From Algicola sp. (GTDB lineage: Bacteria > Bacteroidota > Bacteroidia > Flavobacteriales > Flavobacteriaceae), in the NCBI GenBank assembly GCA_018222835.1, contig JAAEZN010000013.1:1-52335 (forward strand): 52,335 bases of DNA, written 5' to 3'. The notes beneath the pieces are model-generated. The model ran no database searches. It was not told the origin of the DNA and saw only the letters and a program-made list of their open reading frames with translations. The stretch's first letter is position 1. Each line of letters opens with the position of its first letter. This document shows positions 9,481-19,600 of the stretch, piece by piece. The position numbers and the translations under genes were made by a program.

Positions 9481-11214
9481 TTAATTGATGGTCTGGACCA
9501 CACTACCACATTTGAGCATGGCATCCCCATAATATGGATTTCGGATTTCTTCCTCCAAACTAAGCCAGTTGGCACCATTGTCACTATTGGCCATAGGGCA
9601 ATGTTGTACATAAAGTTTTGTATCCAAACCTTTCATTTGTTGCCCAATTTGAATCATGTTCCGCGAAAGCAGGACAAAATCCCCACGTTGGCCTTCCAAA
9701 TCCTCTTTTGAAGCCATTTCCTTAAGTTGTTCAGCTAATTGCGATATATGACTTTTACCCATATCATCCATTTGCAAACCAGTAATGGTCGCAGCTATTC
9801 CCGCTCCCTTTTGTGCCAATGTTTGAGTTTGCTCCTGATCAGAAGCGACCAAGGCATCTTTTAAATCCAAATACACCTTTAAAACCTCACTAAACTTTAC
9901 CTCTGCCTCTTGGGAAAATTCCATTTTCATGGCGCCACCCATTTCGTAATGTGCATCGTGGCCCATTTCCCCGGCTTCTCCTTCTTGGTTCATCATGGAT
10001 TTTTTACCTTGTAATTGGGCTGCTGCATCCACAGTGAATGTTCCCTTCGCCACGATCATTTCTCCAGATTGCAATCCTGAATTGACCATGTAACTGTTAT
10101 TCATCAAATTCCCAAGTTCCACTTCGCGCATTTCAAAAGTCGAGTTATTAGGATCAGGTTGCACGTACACCAAAGAACGTTTTCCCGTCCACAAAACAGC
10201 AGTCTCTGGAATAATAAGTACTTCCCCTTCTTGCTTAGCCACCTCGACTTCTGCTTGTACAAACATCCCCGGTTTTAGCATTCCCTTTTTGTTGTCCAAC
10301 TCTGCACGAACCTCCAAGGTTCTAGTTTGCTTGTTCAATGTAGGGGCAACAAAGGACACTTTGGCCGTAAACTTTTCATTGGGGTAAGAAGTGGTTGTCA
10401 CATTCAACGTTTGTCCTTTCTCAAATAAACTCAGTTGATTTTCATATACATCAAAAATGACCCAGACCGAACTCAAATCGGCTACTTTTACCAAAGGTGA
10501 TCCTGTTTTGATGTAATCTCCTTCTTCTACCAGAATTTCAGATACAGCTCCCCTTACATTGGCATACACGGTAAAGTTTTCCTGCACCCGTCCCGAGCTC
10601 TCAATTTGGTCAATCTGGGAATCGGACAACTTCCACAACTTTAATTTGCTTCGGACAGCCTTGTACAATTGAGGCTGGGACTCCTTTAAATTGGCGGCCG
10701 TCAACAATTCTTGTTGGGCCGAAACCAAGGCCGGGGCATAAATGGTGGCCAGCTTCTGCCCTTTACGCACTTCTTCCCCTTCAAAATTGACGCCTATACT
10801 TTCAATCCTTCCATCAAAATACGCTGATTGTACAGCATCCGATTCTTGGTTGACGGCAACTTTTCCCGAAATCTTGATATGGTCTTCCCCATCAACTCCA
10901 GCACCGACCCTAACCGTTTCCACACCTGCCAAAACCATGGCATTCTCCGTCATTTTTATTTGATTTACAGCCAACCCTTCTCCTCCATTATCCGCAGGAA
11001 TCAAATCCATACCGCAAATAGGGCAAGAACCAGGTTCGGGCTGCATAATCTGTGGGTGCATGGAACAGGTCCACATTTCGCCCGAAGCTATTTCAGTGCT
11101 GTGGTCGTGTTCGTCCGTGGCAGTAGTTCCAGCATTGCCTCCGAATATGAGGTATCCGACCAATAGGCCGACCACAACGGCAATTCCAACATAAATAATG
11201 TTTTCCTTTTTCAT
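9481..11214 (-). CDS. cusB: RND efflux periplasmic adaptor, CusB type, with HMBD and DUF3347-like domains
   Basis: CusB links the inner-membrane pump CusA to the outer-membrane channel CusC and passes Cu(I)/Ag(I) to CusA. The 577-residue protein has an N-terminal membrane anchor (about 7-24), a heavy-metal-binding module (about 48-73, CSMHP...CPICGM), and the membrane-fusion hairpin and barrel domains (about 85-400). A C-terminal DUF3347-like domain (about 430-577) ends with the typical QHCPMA, NPYYGD and MLKCG motifs. The Met/His-rich segment around 410-435 (MNQEGEAGEMGHDAHYEMGGAM) may bind metal. It is the last gene of the copper block, separated from cusA by four genes, an unusual split of the tripartite pump. 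Confidence 0.93.
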   Translation of the reverse strand: MKKENIIYVGIAVVVGLLVGYLIFGGNAGTTATDEHDHSTEIASGEMWTCSMHPQIMQPEPGSCPICGMDLIPADNGGEGLAVNQIKMTENAMVLAGVETVRVGAGVDGEDHIKISGKVAVNQESDAVQSAYFDGRIESIGVNFEGEEVRKGQKLATIYAPALVSAQQELLTAANLKESQPQLYKAVRSKLKLWKLSDSQIDQIESSGRVQENFTVYANVRGAVSEILVEEGDYIKTGSPLVKVADLSSVWVIFDVYENQLSLFEKGQTLNVTTTSYPNEKFTAKVSFVAPTLNKQTRTLEVRAELDNKKGMLKPGMFVQAEVEVAKQEGEVLIIPETAVLWTGKRSLVYVQPDPNNSTFEMREVELGNLMNNSYMVNSGLQSGEMIVAKGTFTVDAAAQLQGKKSMMNQEGEAGEMGHDAHYEMGGAMKMEFSQEAEVKFSEVLKVYLDLKDALVASDQEQTQTLAQKGAGIAATITGLQMDDMGKSHISQLAEQLKEMASKEDLEGQRGDFVLLSRNMIQIGQQMKGLDTKLYVQHCPMANSDNGANWLSLEEEIRNPYYGDAMLKCGSVVQTIN

Positions 11215-11218
11215 CGTA

Positions 11219-11926
11219 TCATTTTTTTCTTTTAACCAAATTTCTCATCGTAGGTGACGAGGTAAACCAAAGTAAAAATCCGCTCATCACGGTAATCAAT
11301 CCCAATAGTGAGAAAGCTCGAAGCACAATAGTATTAAAATCGTCCCGGCCCTCATAATCCATTGTATGGGTCATCCAGAGAAAATCGAACCAACGCCAAT
11401 CGCGGTGCCTTACAGTCTGAAAAGAACCATCGGCCACCGAAACGTATGCTTTAATGTTTTCAGGTGAATCGTAGCTAATCACATAGGCAGGCAATCTCTT
11501 TTCTCGATATTCATGATGCTTATCAGTCTCCTTGATGACCGTAACTTCTTTTACTTTTAATTCCGATGACATTTGACGTTTTGCCACAGCCAATGCTTCT
11601 TCTTCGGATATCCCTTGCTTTAAATCGCCATTTTTGGCATCTATCAAATATTCATTATTGACCCAATAATAGGGTTTCCCTGCAATCTCTTTTAAGCTCA
11701 ACGAACTAATTTTAACGGGCAAATCAACCTCTGAAAAGCCAATAAGCCCATCAAAAGCAGCGGGTTCGTAGTCCATATTTCTAAAATGATCTCCGTGGAT
11801 TTCGTCTATATCCGTCCAACTAAAATAAAGACCGCTTACCGTCCACATAATGAATTGAATTCCTAAAAATATACCCAAGTACCTATGGGCTTTTCTAATT
11901 TTAACCGCTGTAGTTCGTTTTACCAT
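11219..11926 (-). CDS. PepSY-domain membrane protein
   Basis: The 235-residue protein has a membrane helix near each end (about 15-35 and 200-220). The periplasmic middle carries a PepSY-like segment (GISEEEALAVAKRQM and neighbouring strands, about 105-175) and the RKAHRYLGIFLG start common to PepSY-associated membrane proteins. These proteins often accompany metal uptake or efflux systems; their exact action is not established. It is 6 nt downstream of copA and 4 nt upstream of cusB, so it is part of the copper operon. A role in copper handling or reduction is inferred from position only. Confidence 0.85.
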   Translation of the reverse strand: MVKRTTAVKIRKAHRYLGIFLGIQFIMWTVSGLYFSWTDIDEIHGDHFRNMDYEPAAFDGLIGFSEVDLPVKISSLSLKEIAGKPYYWVNNEYLIDAKNGDLKQGISEEEALAVAKRQMSSELKVKEVTVIKETDKHHEYREKRLPAYVISYDSPENIKAYVSVADGSFQTVRHRDWRWFDFLWMTHTMDYEGRDDFNTIVLRAFSLLGLITVMSGFLLWFTSSPTMRNLVKRKK

Positions 11927-11932
11927 TTGTTA

Positions 11933-14431
11933 TTAGTTGATTGATTTAGTTCGTAATCTTAATGCATTGGCTATTACCGATACGGAGCTAAAGCTCATGG
12001 CCAAAGCAGCGATCATGGGCGAAAGCAAAATCCCAAAAAAGGGATAGAGCACACCTGCCGCAACCGGCACCCCGATGGTGTTATAGATCAATGCAAAAAA
12101 TAGGTTTTGTTTTATGTTTTTCATGACGGCCTCACTGAGGTTCCGTGCTTTTACAATACCGTGAAGATCTCCTTTTACTAAAGTAATCATGGCACTTTCT
12201 ATGGCAACATCGGTACCCGTTCCCATCGCGATACCAAGATCACTTTTAGCCAGAGCAGGGGCATCGTTAATGCCATCACCAGCCATAGCGACCACTTTGC
12301 CCTCACCTTGCAGGCGTTCTACCTCTTTCATTTTGTCTTCAGGCAGGGTTTCAGCTTTAAAACCGTCCAAATGCAGTTCGCTGGCGACAGCTTTGGCCGT
12401 AGTTGCGTTGTCGCCCGTAAGCATGATTACAGTTATTCCCTTATCTTGAATTGCCTTTATAGCCTTGGCACTTGTCTCCTTTATTTTATCCCCGATACTC
12501 ACAAAAGCATGACATTTACCATTAATGGCCAGATAGGAAACGGTTTTACCTTCTCCCTGTGCTTTTTTAACCTTTTCTTTCATCGCATCGGAAACCTCAA
12601 CATTGGCCTTTTCCATCAATTTGATGTTCCCCAAATGAACTTTAGCTCCTTTGATCTTACCTTCAACACCCATACCCGTAACAGCATTAAAGGATTCAGT
12701 TTTTAGGATTTTGATGTTGTTCTCCTTGCCATACTTTACGGTGGCTTGTGCCAAAGGGTGTTCACTATTGGCATTTACAGATATCAGGTACTGTAATAAA
12801 TCCTCTTTTGAATATTCATCTGAAAATGCCTCTAAATGATGAAAGGTGGGTTTCCCTTCGGTAATGGTTCCTGTTTTATCAATAATCAAGGTATCCACAT
12901 CGGCCATTTTTTCAAGAGCTTCGGCATTCTTGATGAGCACCCCGTTTTGGGCGCCTTTTCCAACCCCTACCATTACGGACATTGGGGTAGCCAATCCTAA
13001 AGCGCATGGACAAGCAATGATCAAAACCGCAATGGCATTGATCAAGGCATACACATAAGTGGGTTGTGGCCCCCAAATGGCCCAAATACCAAAGGTTAAA
13101 ATAGAAATAACGACTACGGTCGGCACAAAATAGGCCGAAACCTTATCCGCTAAATTTTGAATCGGAGCCCTACTTCGACTGGCATCGTTCACCATTTTGA
13201 TGATTTGGGAAAGCAATGTGTCGCTTCCTACTCTTTCAGCTTTCATCAAAAAGGATTGGTTCCCATTGATCGTCCCACTGCTTACTCTATCCTCAACTGC
13301 TTTTTCAACTGGAATGGGTTCACCGGTGATCATGGATTCATCCACGGAGGTCTCCCCCTCGGCAACAACACCATCCACAGGAATTTTTTCTCCTGGTTTT
13401 ACCCGTAAAATATCGCCGAGTTCAATATCGTCGATACTTACCTCCACTTCTTCCCCATCAACAACTTTAATGGCTTTGTTCGGTGCCAATTTCAATAATT
13501 CCTTTACGGCATTATTGGTTTTGCTATGCGCCCTAGCTTCCAATAATTGACCTAACAACACTAAAGTGAGGATTACGGTTGCTGCCTCAAAATAAACATG
13601 GACAGCACCTGTTTCACTTTTAAATTGATCAGGAAAAAAATCTGGAAACAACAATCCCAGCACACTGAATACAAAAGCCACTCCAGCACCAATTCCGATT
13701 AAGGTGAACATGTTCAAATTCCATGTTTTTATGCTTCGGTAAGCGCGTTGGAAGAACATCCAAGTGGCATAAAAAACTACAGGAATCGATAACGCAAACT
13801 GCACCCAATTCCAATATTTTGGTGCCATCAGCTCATAAAGTGGATTATTGGGAATCATTTCACTCATGGCAATCAAAAAAATAGGCAAGGTAAAGGCTAC
13901 GGCTATCCAAAACTTTTTGAGCAGTTTTTTATAGGTCTTTTCCTCTGCACTCGCTTCGGGTTCCATAGGCACCAAATCCATCCCACATTTTGGACAGGAA
14001 CCAGGACCATCTTGAATTACTTCGGGGTGCATAGGGCACGTCCATTTTTGTTTGGAACTGGAAGAAGTATTCTGCTCCTCTACCAAATCCATCCCACAAA
14101 CAGGGCAATCTCCATGTTTATCGTAGGTTTTATCACCCTCGCAATGCATAGGGCAATAAAAAGTCCCCGTTCCGTTGGTTGGAGCTTGTTTTTTCTCTTG
14201 CTTTGGTTCGCAATGATGTCCAGGCATATGAATACTATAGCCGCCACCATCTTCTTCCATCGCTTTTTGGAACGTTTCGATTGGAATATGCTCCTCCATC
14301 TCGATCACAGCTTCCGCTTTTTCCAAATTCACCTCAACCGAACTTACCCCATTAACCTTAGATAGGGTCTGCTCCACATGGCTTCTACAACCATTACAGC
14401 TCATTCCGTGTATGTGATAGGTATGTTTCAT
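11933..14431 (-). CDS. copA: Cu(I)-translocating P1B-type ATPase CopA with three N-terminal metal-binding modules
   Basis: CopA pumps Cu(I) from cytoplasm to periplasm using ATP. The 832-residue protein has an HMA domain (about 1-67, GMSCNGC) and two heavy-metal-binding modules in tandem (about 91-117 CPMHC...CPVCGM, and 130-155 CPMHP...CPKCGM). The P-type core follows: TGE (369-371), metal-site CPC (474-476), phosphorylated Asp 518 in DKTGT, the SEHPLA nucleotide motif, and GDGINDAP. The late membrane helices contain YN and MSFSSVSV, the signature of the Cu(I) subgroup. The gene is 66 nt downstream of the AraC-type regulator, with a TAGTTTTG box between them, so it may have its own promoter. 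Confidence 0.97.
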   Translation of the reverse strand: MKHTYHIHGMSCNGCRSHVEQTLSKVNGVSSVEVNLEKAEAVIEMEEHIPIETFQKAMEEDGGGYSIHMPGHHCEPKQEKKQAPTNGTGTFYCPMHCEGDKTYDKHGDCPVCGMDLVEEQNTSSSSKQKWTCPMHPEVIQDGPGSCPKCGMDLVPMEPEASAEEKTYKKLLKKFWIAVAFTLPIFLIAMSEMIPNNPLYELMAPKYWNWVQFALSIPVVFYATWMFFQRAYRSIKTWNLNMFTLIGIGAGVAFVFSVLGLLFPDFFPDQFKSETGAVHVYFEAATVILTLVLLGQLLEARAHSKTNNAVKELLKLAPNKAIKVVDGEEVEVSIDDIELGDILRVKPGEKIPVDGVVAEGETSVDESMITGEPIPVEKAVEDRVSSGTINGNQSFLMKAERVGSDTLLSQIIKMVNDASRSRAPIQNLADKVSAYFVPTVVVISILTFGIWAIWGPQPTYVYALINAIAVLIIACPCALGLATPMSVMVGVGKGAQNGVLIKNAEALEKMADVDTLIIDKTGTITEGKPTFHHLEAFSDEYSKEDLLQYLISVNANSEHPLAQATVKYGKENNIKILKTESFNAVTGMGVEGKIKGAKVHLGNIKLMEKANVEVSDAMKEKVKKAQGEGKTVSYLAINGKCHAFVSIGDKIKETSAKAIKAIQDKGITVIMLTGDNATTAKAVASELHLDGFKAETLPEDKMKEVERLQGEGKVVAMAGDGINDAPALAKSDLGIAMGTGTDVAIESAMITLVKGDLHGIVKARNLSEAVMKNIKQNLFFALIYNTIGVPVAAGVLYPFFGILLSPMIAALAMSFSSVSVIANALRLRTKSIN

Positions 14432-14447
14432 CTTGTTTGTTTTTATT

Positions 14448-14455
14448 CAAAACTA
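14448..14455 (-). promoter_or_regulatory. -7-like box upstream of copA
   Basis: On the minus strand TAGTTTTG fits TAnnTTTG and ends 16 nt before the copA ATG. I see no TTG at the usual distance, so this may need an activator. The identical octamer lies ahead of the first gene of the block (20864-20871). Confidence 0.4.
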
Positions 14456-14497
14456 GCTGAACTCCAGTTGGAAACTTTATACAATTATGGGTGTTTT

Positions 14498-15049
14498 TTA
14501 TACAATTTGATCTAAAGACTTCCTATTCCAATCTTTTAATTTCTTATAATCGCTCATGGACATGCCTGTTATGGACTTAAACTGTTTGGCCAAATGACTA
14601 CTGCTCTTATAATTTAGGTCGTATGCGATCTCGGAAAATGTTTTTGTTCCCATCTGAATCTCCTCCTTTACCCTTTCAATCTTTAATAGGATAAAGAACT
14701 TTTCGATGGTAAGCCCTTCTTTAATGCTGAACATTTTACTCAACACAGAATACTCTTTGTCCATCTTTTCGGAAAGGTATTTCGAGAGATTCTGGTGCGT
14801 ATCGTTTTGCAAGGCATTGATCAGGTGTTTTTTGATTTCAGCAATGTAACTGTTGTTCAAATCATCTATCAACTCAAAACCATTATTTGTCAGAATCTCC
14901 CGAATCCTTTCTATTTGTATTTGGGCATTTTCAGCAAACTGAATTTCGCCCAGGTCCATTTGCACCACTTCGATACCAGCCTTCCCAAACTCTTGTTCAA
15001 GGACTGCTTTGCATCTATCGCAAACCATATTCTTTACTTTTATGCGCAT
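14498..15049 (-). CDS. AraC-family regulator with N-terminal HMA-like CxxC domain
   Basis: The 183-residue protein joins two parts. Residues 1-70 look like a small HMA-type metal-binding fold (MRIKVKNMVCDRCKAVLEQEF, Cys 10 and Cys 13). Residues 85-183 are an AraC-type DNA-binding domain with two helix-turn-helix units (IKEGLTIEKFFILLKIERVKE and FSEIAYDLNYKSSSHLAKQFK). It lies between the HMBD lipoprotein and copA inside the copper block, so it is the obvious local regulator. The usual AraC sugar-binding domain is absent. I infer that Cu(I) binding to the CxxC controls DNA binding; homologous regulators occur near copper genes in other Bacteroidota. Confidence 0.88.
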   Translation of the reverse strand: MRIKVKNMVCDRCKAVLEQEFGKAGIEVVQMDLGEIQFAENAQIQIERIREILTNNGFELIDDLNNSYIAEIKKHLINALQNDTHQNLSKYLSEKMDKEYSVLSKMFSIKEGLTIEKFFILLKIERVKEEIQMGTKTFSEIAYDLNYKSSSHLAKQFKSITGMSMSDYKKLKDWNRKSLDQIV

Positions 15050-15072
15050 ATTCGGTACAAATGAATTTTTAA

Positions 15073-15399
15073 TTAGTGTTGGTCGTGGCCTTCCATTTCA
15101 AAATCCTCGTTCAACACATAGGCCATACCACAAACAGGGCATTTACCCTCTTCGTCACTACCGCTACCTTCGCAGTGCATTGGACAAACATATTTAGACG
15201 TATATTCTTTACCTTGCTTGTCCGCAGTTTTCATATCATGTCCTTCATGGTCCTTTTTATCCATATCGTGACCTTCATGATCCATAGTGGCTTCTGTGGA
15301 AACTTCTTTTGCTTCCTCTGTTTTCCCCTTGCATGACACGGTAAGTACCAATACTGAAGCGAATGCGATTCCGATAATTGTTCTAATGTTTGTTCTCAT
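15073..15399 (-). CDS. Small HMBD lipoprotein with His/Asp/Met repeats
   Basis: The 108-residue protein has a lipoprotein signal (lipobox Cys 23, LTVSC). A linker follows with two near-identical metal-ligand repeats, MDHEGHDMDKK and KDHEGHDMKT (about 39-56), and then a heavy-metal-binding module (about 69-97, CPMHC...CPVCGM). It would sit in the periplasm or at the outer membrane and could buffer Cu(I) or deliver it to the CusCBA pump. It ends with another His (EGHDQH). It is 16 nt downstream of cusC and 23 nt upstream of the regulator gene, in the copper operon. Confidence 0.88.
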   Translation of the reverse strand: MRTNIRTIIGIAFASVLVLTVSCKGKTEEAKEVSTEATMDHEGHDMDKKDHEGHDMKTADKQGKEYTSKYVCPMHCEGSGSDEEGKCPVCGMAYVLNEDFEMEGHDQH

Positions 15400-15415
15400 T
15401 TTTGATAAATTAAAT

Positions 15416-16636
15416 TTACTTGTTAATTAAATAATTGATGATGGCAGATTGCAGATAATACAACTGCACTGATTGTATTTGATTTGTTTGGAACTTGAGT
15501 TGCAACTCTTGAATATCCAAGACATCGTTAAAGTCAATGGTGCCAGTTTCGTAATTCTTGACCAAGATTTCTTCGGCATCCTTGGCTTGTTTTAAATTCT
15601 TTTCTTGGGTTTGATGCGCTATTCGAGCCTGGTTTCGTTGCGATATGGCATTGGCATAGGTATTTTCCAAAACGTTCAACCGCTCCTCTTTTTGCAGTTC
15701 TATTTCTTTTTGTCGAAGTTCGTTCTGCTTGGTGACCGATTTAAACTTGTTGTTGAAAATTGGAACAGAAAAAGTAACCATTGGCATTACAATATCTTTT
15801 CCATTATCGCTCACCATCATGTCACCTCGTTCCGAAACGGGAATGTAATCCAATCCTATTCCAAAGCTTGGCGCATTCTCTTTTTGATTGAGCAATTCCG
15901 ATTGGGCTACTGATTCATACAACTGATCGTATTTCAGCAATTCGGGATTTAAATTCAAATTCTCCTTATTGAGCATTGGATCGCTCTCTGGAATGTCCAT
16001 CACATCTACCACCTCAACAACCAAGCTTTCATCACGATTCAGCAGATTATTAAAAACTGCCTGCTCAGCTAGGTAAGATTGCTCCAACACATCCTTCTGC
16101 TGCTGCAGTTCGTTTTGACGAATTTGAAGTTTTAACACATCCACTGCCGAGGCTTTTCCCACTTCAACAGAGGTAAGTGCCAAAGTTTCGTAGGTTTTGA
16201 GCAATTGAATGTTTTCCAGAAGCACTTGTTGCTTGGCTTGAATCCCATATAAATTATAGTAGGATTGGGCCACGGATAGAGCCAACTTTCTTTTGGAAAT
16301 CACAATTTCCATATACTCGGTCTCTGCCATGGAACTCGCATAATTTTCACGAGTTGTAATGGTTCCAAACCAAGGCAACATCTGCGATACCGAAAATTTT
16401 GCACGCTGCGGCCCTGTTCTGGTCTCCGGTTCGCTCACAAAATAGCCTGCTCCAAAAGTGGTATTGGGCAAGGTATTTACTTCGTTCACCTTTTCTTTGG
16501 CAATATTATAGCGCAGTTCCAAAGCTTGGATCAGAGGACTGTTCAATTCAGCTTCTTGAAGATAGCCTTCCAACGACTGGGCTTGCAATCCGATTACTGC
16601 AAAAGCAAAAACTAGGTATATGATTATTTTTCTCAT
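15416..16636 (-). CDS. cusC: TolC-family outer-membrane efflux channel, CusC type
   Basis: CusC-like proteins form the outer-membrane tunnel of the copper RND pump. The 406-residue protein has a cleavable signal peptide (residues 1-19, AFAVIGLQAQ) and no lipobox Cys, unlike Proteobacterial CusC. Long amphipathic helices with the Gln/Asn/Leu-rich pattern of TolC (NEVNTLPNTTFGAG; QIRQNELQQQKDVLEQ) make up the body. Its start overlaps the end of cusA by 4 nt (16633-16636), indicating translational coupling. The closing segment IINYLINK is typical of this family. Confidence 0.92.
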   Translation of the reverse strand: MRKIIIYLVFAFAVIGLQAQSLEGYLQEAELNSPLIQALELRYNIAKEKVNEVNTLPNTTFGAGYFVSEPETRTGPQRAKFSVSQMLPWFGTITTRENYASSMAETEYMEIVISKRKLALSVAQSYYNLYGIQAKQQVLLENIQLLKTYETLALTSVEVGKASAVDVLKLQIRQNELQQQKDVLEQSYLAEQAVFNNLLNRDESLVVEVVDVMDIPESDPMLNKENLNLNPELLKYDQLYESVAQSELLNQKENAPSFGIGLDYIPVSERGDMMVSDNGKDIVMPMVTFSVPIFNNKFKSVTKQNELRQKEIELQKEERLNVLENTYANAISQRNQARIAHQTQEKNLKQAKDAEEILVKNYETGTIDFNDVLDIQELQLKFQTNQIQSVQLYYLQSAIINYLINK

Positions 16637-19600
16637 CGATTTTGCATTTTAAGTTGCAACTCCCTTTTCCAACTGTATAACACGGGTACCACAAACAGTG
16701 TGATCAATGCGATCAACATTCCTCCAAAACTTGGAATGGCCATAGGAATCATAATGTCGCTTCCTCTTCCTGTACTGGTGAGCACTGGTAATAGTGCCAA
16801 AATGGTGGTCGCCGTGGTCATCAAACAAGGTCTGATGCGCTTTTCACCTGCTTCCAATACCGAAGCACGGATCCCTTTTAAGCTTTCGGGTTTATTTTTC
16901 TCAAAAGTTTGGGTCAAGTACGTAGCCATTACCACGCCATCATCGGTCGCAATACCGAACAAGGCGATAAACCCGACCCAAACGGCAACACTCAGATTGA
17001 TGGTATGTATTTGAAAAAGATCTCGCAGGTTTTCGCCCATAAAACTGAAGTTAAGGAACCAATCCTGACCATAGAACCAAATCATTAAAAATCCACCTGC
17101 AAAGGCAACCATTATTCCAGAAAAGACCATCAAAGATGTAGCTACAGACTTAAATTGGAAATATAGTATCAAGAAAATGATCAATAGCACCAAGGGAACC
17201 ACTACGGACAAGGTTTTTTCTGCTCGTAACTGATTTTCATACGAACCCGTAAACTGGTAGCTGATACCTTTCGGCACCACCAATTCACCGCTTTCTATTT
17301 TTTTAAGAATCTCGGCCTGGGCATTTTCAACCACATCTACCTCGGCAAAGCCATCTTGCTTATCGAAAAGCACATAACCTACCAAAAAAGTATCTTCACT
17401 TTTAATGACTTGCGGACCCTGCTCATATCTTATGTTCACCAACTGGCTCAAAGGAACAGGGCTCCCTTTTTGTACAGGAACATAAATATTCCCGATATCG
17501 GTAGGGTTTTCCCGAAGCTCTCTGGGATAACGTACACGAACCCCATAACGTTCCCTGCCCTCCACTGTTTGGGTCAACGTCATTCCACCAAGAGCAACCT
17601 CCAATATTTGCTGTACATCTTCGATCACCAGACCATATCGGACCAATTTTTCTCTATCTATATCAATTAAAAGATATGGCTTTCCGACGATTCGGTCCGC
17701 AAAAACAGCTTCGTCCTTAACACCGATAACTTCTTTTAGAATGGGCTCCAGTTGAAGTCCAAAATTTTCAATCTCTTTTAAATCCTGACCTTTAACTTTA
17801 ATGCCCATAGGCGCTCGCATTCCTGTTTGAAGCATTACCAATCGGGTTTCGATGGGCTGTAGTTTAGGTGCAGAGGTAACCCCTGGTAATTTGGTCACCT
17901 TTACGATTTCGTTCCAGATATCGTCTGGTTTCTTGATTTCGGGACGCCAATTTCTAAAGTATTCCCCGTCTTCATCTGGAATTAAAAAATCCCTATCTAT
18001 TCTCAATGGTTCACTTACATGGGTATCGATGTAGTTCTGTTCATTGCGCACTTCCAAATTAGGATTGGCAAGTACTTTTCCGTTGCTCAACTCAAAATAA
18101 CCGTCTGAATTCACCTTAAATCGCTGCGGACTCCCTGCCTCATTTTTTTGATACTCCGACCGATACAAAATGATGTTTTCGTACATGGAAAGTGGCGCTG
18201 GATCCAGGGCAGACTCTGTACGTCCCGCTTTCCCTACCACGGTTTGAATCTCTGGGATGGTCGCAACGGCCATATCCAATTGTTGCACTACCCGTTTGTT
18301 TTCTTCCACTCCAGAATGCGGCAATGAGGTTGGCATCAACAGAAATGACCCTTCATTTAAGGAGGGCATAAACTCTTGGCCGGTATTTCTCATAATCATG
18401 AATCCAAATACCACAATTACAGAAGGAACGGACAAGAATAATAATTTGTTCTCCAGGGCCCATGTTAAAATACGACTATAATATTGTCTGAAGATGTAAA
18501 ATACACCCAACAACACTCCACAAATCAAACCAACAAATAGTAGGTTGATTCCAATGCTACGATCAAAGCCCAACGGTCTCCAATAGGTGGCCAACAAGAA
18601 AATAATGGTAGCAATGCAAACTACCACATTAATTATCCCTGCTTGCTTTTTATCTATAATCTGCTTCAGTTTTAGGATACCAGCAGTACCAAAAGCAATC
18701 AATGTCAAGCCCAACCAATATCCAAATGTGATGGCTGTCAACCCTAAAACAATCAATGCCCCGTTCCAAATGTATTTGAATACTTGGTTTGAACTTTTCT
18801 TTCTAAAAATGATGGCTGCAAAAGGGGGAATCAAAAACAGGGCTACGATAATAGAAGCCGTTAATGCCATGGTTTTAGTAAAGGCCAATGGACGGAAAAG
18901 TTTTCCTTCTGCACCAACCATGGTAAATACAGGGATAAAACTTATGATGGTGGTTAATACCGCGGTTAAAATTGCGCCCGAAACCTCGGACGTCGCATTG
19001 TACACCACTTCATTAGTGGATAGCTTTTTATCGTTCTCATCCATGTGGCGGATAATGTTCTCGGAGAGGATCACCCCTACATCGACCATAGTCCCAATGG
19101 CAATGGCAATACCAGATAGTGCCACAATATTGGCATCTACGCCAAACATTTTCATGGCGATGAATACCATAAGAACTGCAACGGGCAAAAGGCCAGAAAT
19201 CAAAATAGAGGCCCTGAGATTAAATACCATGACCACTATGACCAAAATAGTGATTAGAATTTCGAGGGTCAATGCTTCGTTTAGGGTTCCCAGAGTTTCT
19301 TGAATAAGCTCCGTTCTATCATAAAAAGGAACAATGGTCAGCTGGGAAGTGGTTCCATCCTTCAACTCTTTGGATGGAAGTCCTGCACTCAATTCTTTGA
19401 TCTTCTCCTTTACATTGTTGATCACCTCCAACGGATTGGCACCATATCGAGAGACAACCACCCCTCCTACTACTTCGGCACCCTCCTTATCCAAAATTCC
19501 ACGACGAACAGCTGGCCCCAAAGAAACCCGGGCCACATCTTGTACGCGAATAGAGGTGTACTCCGTTGCAGTAACTACTGCATTTTTTATGTCTTCTAAA

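Noticed and set aside
18587..19303. Long plus-strand frame opposite cusA
   Set aside because: Mirror of the conserved RND membrane region; hydrophobic codons on the other strand give open frames.
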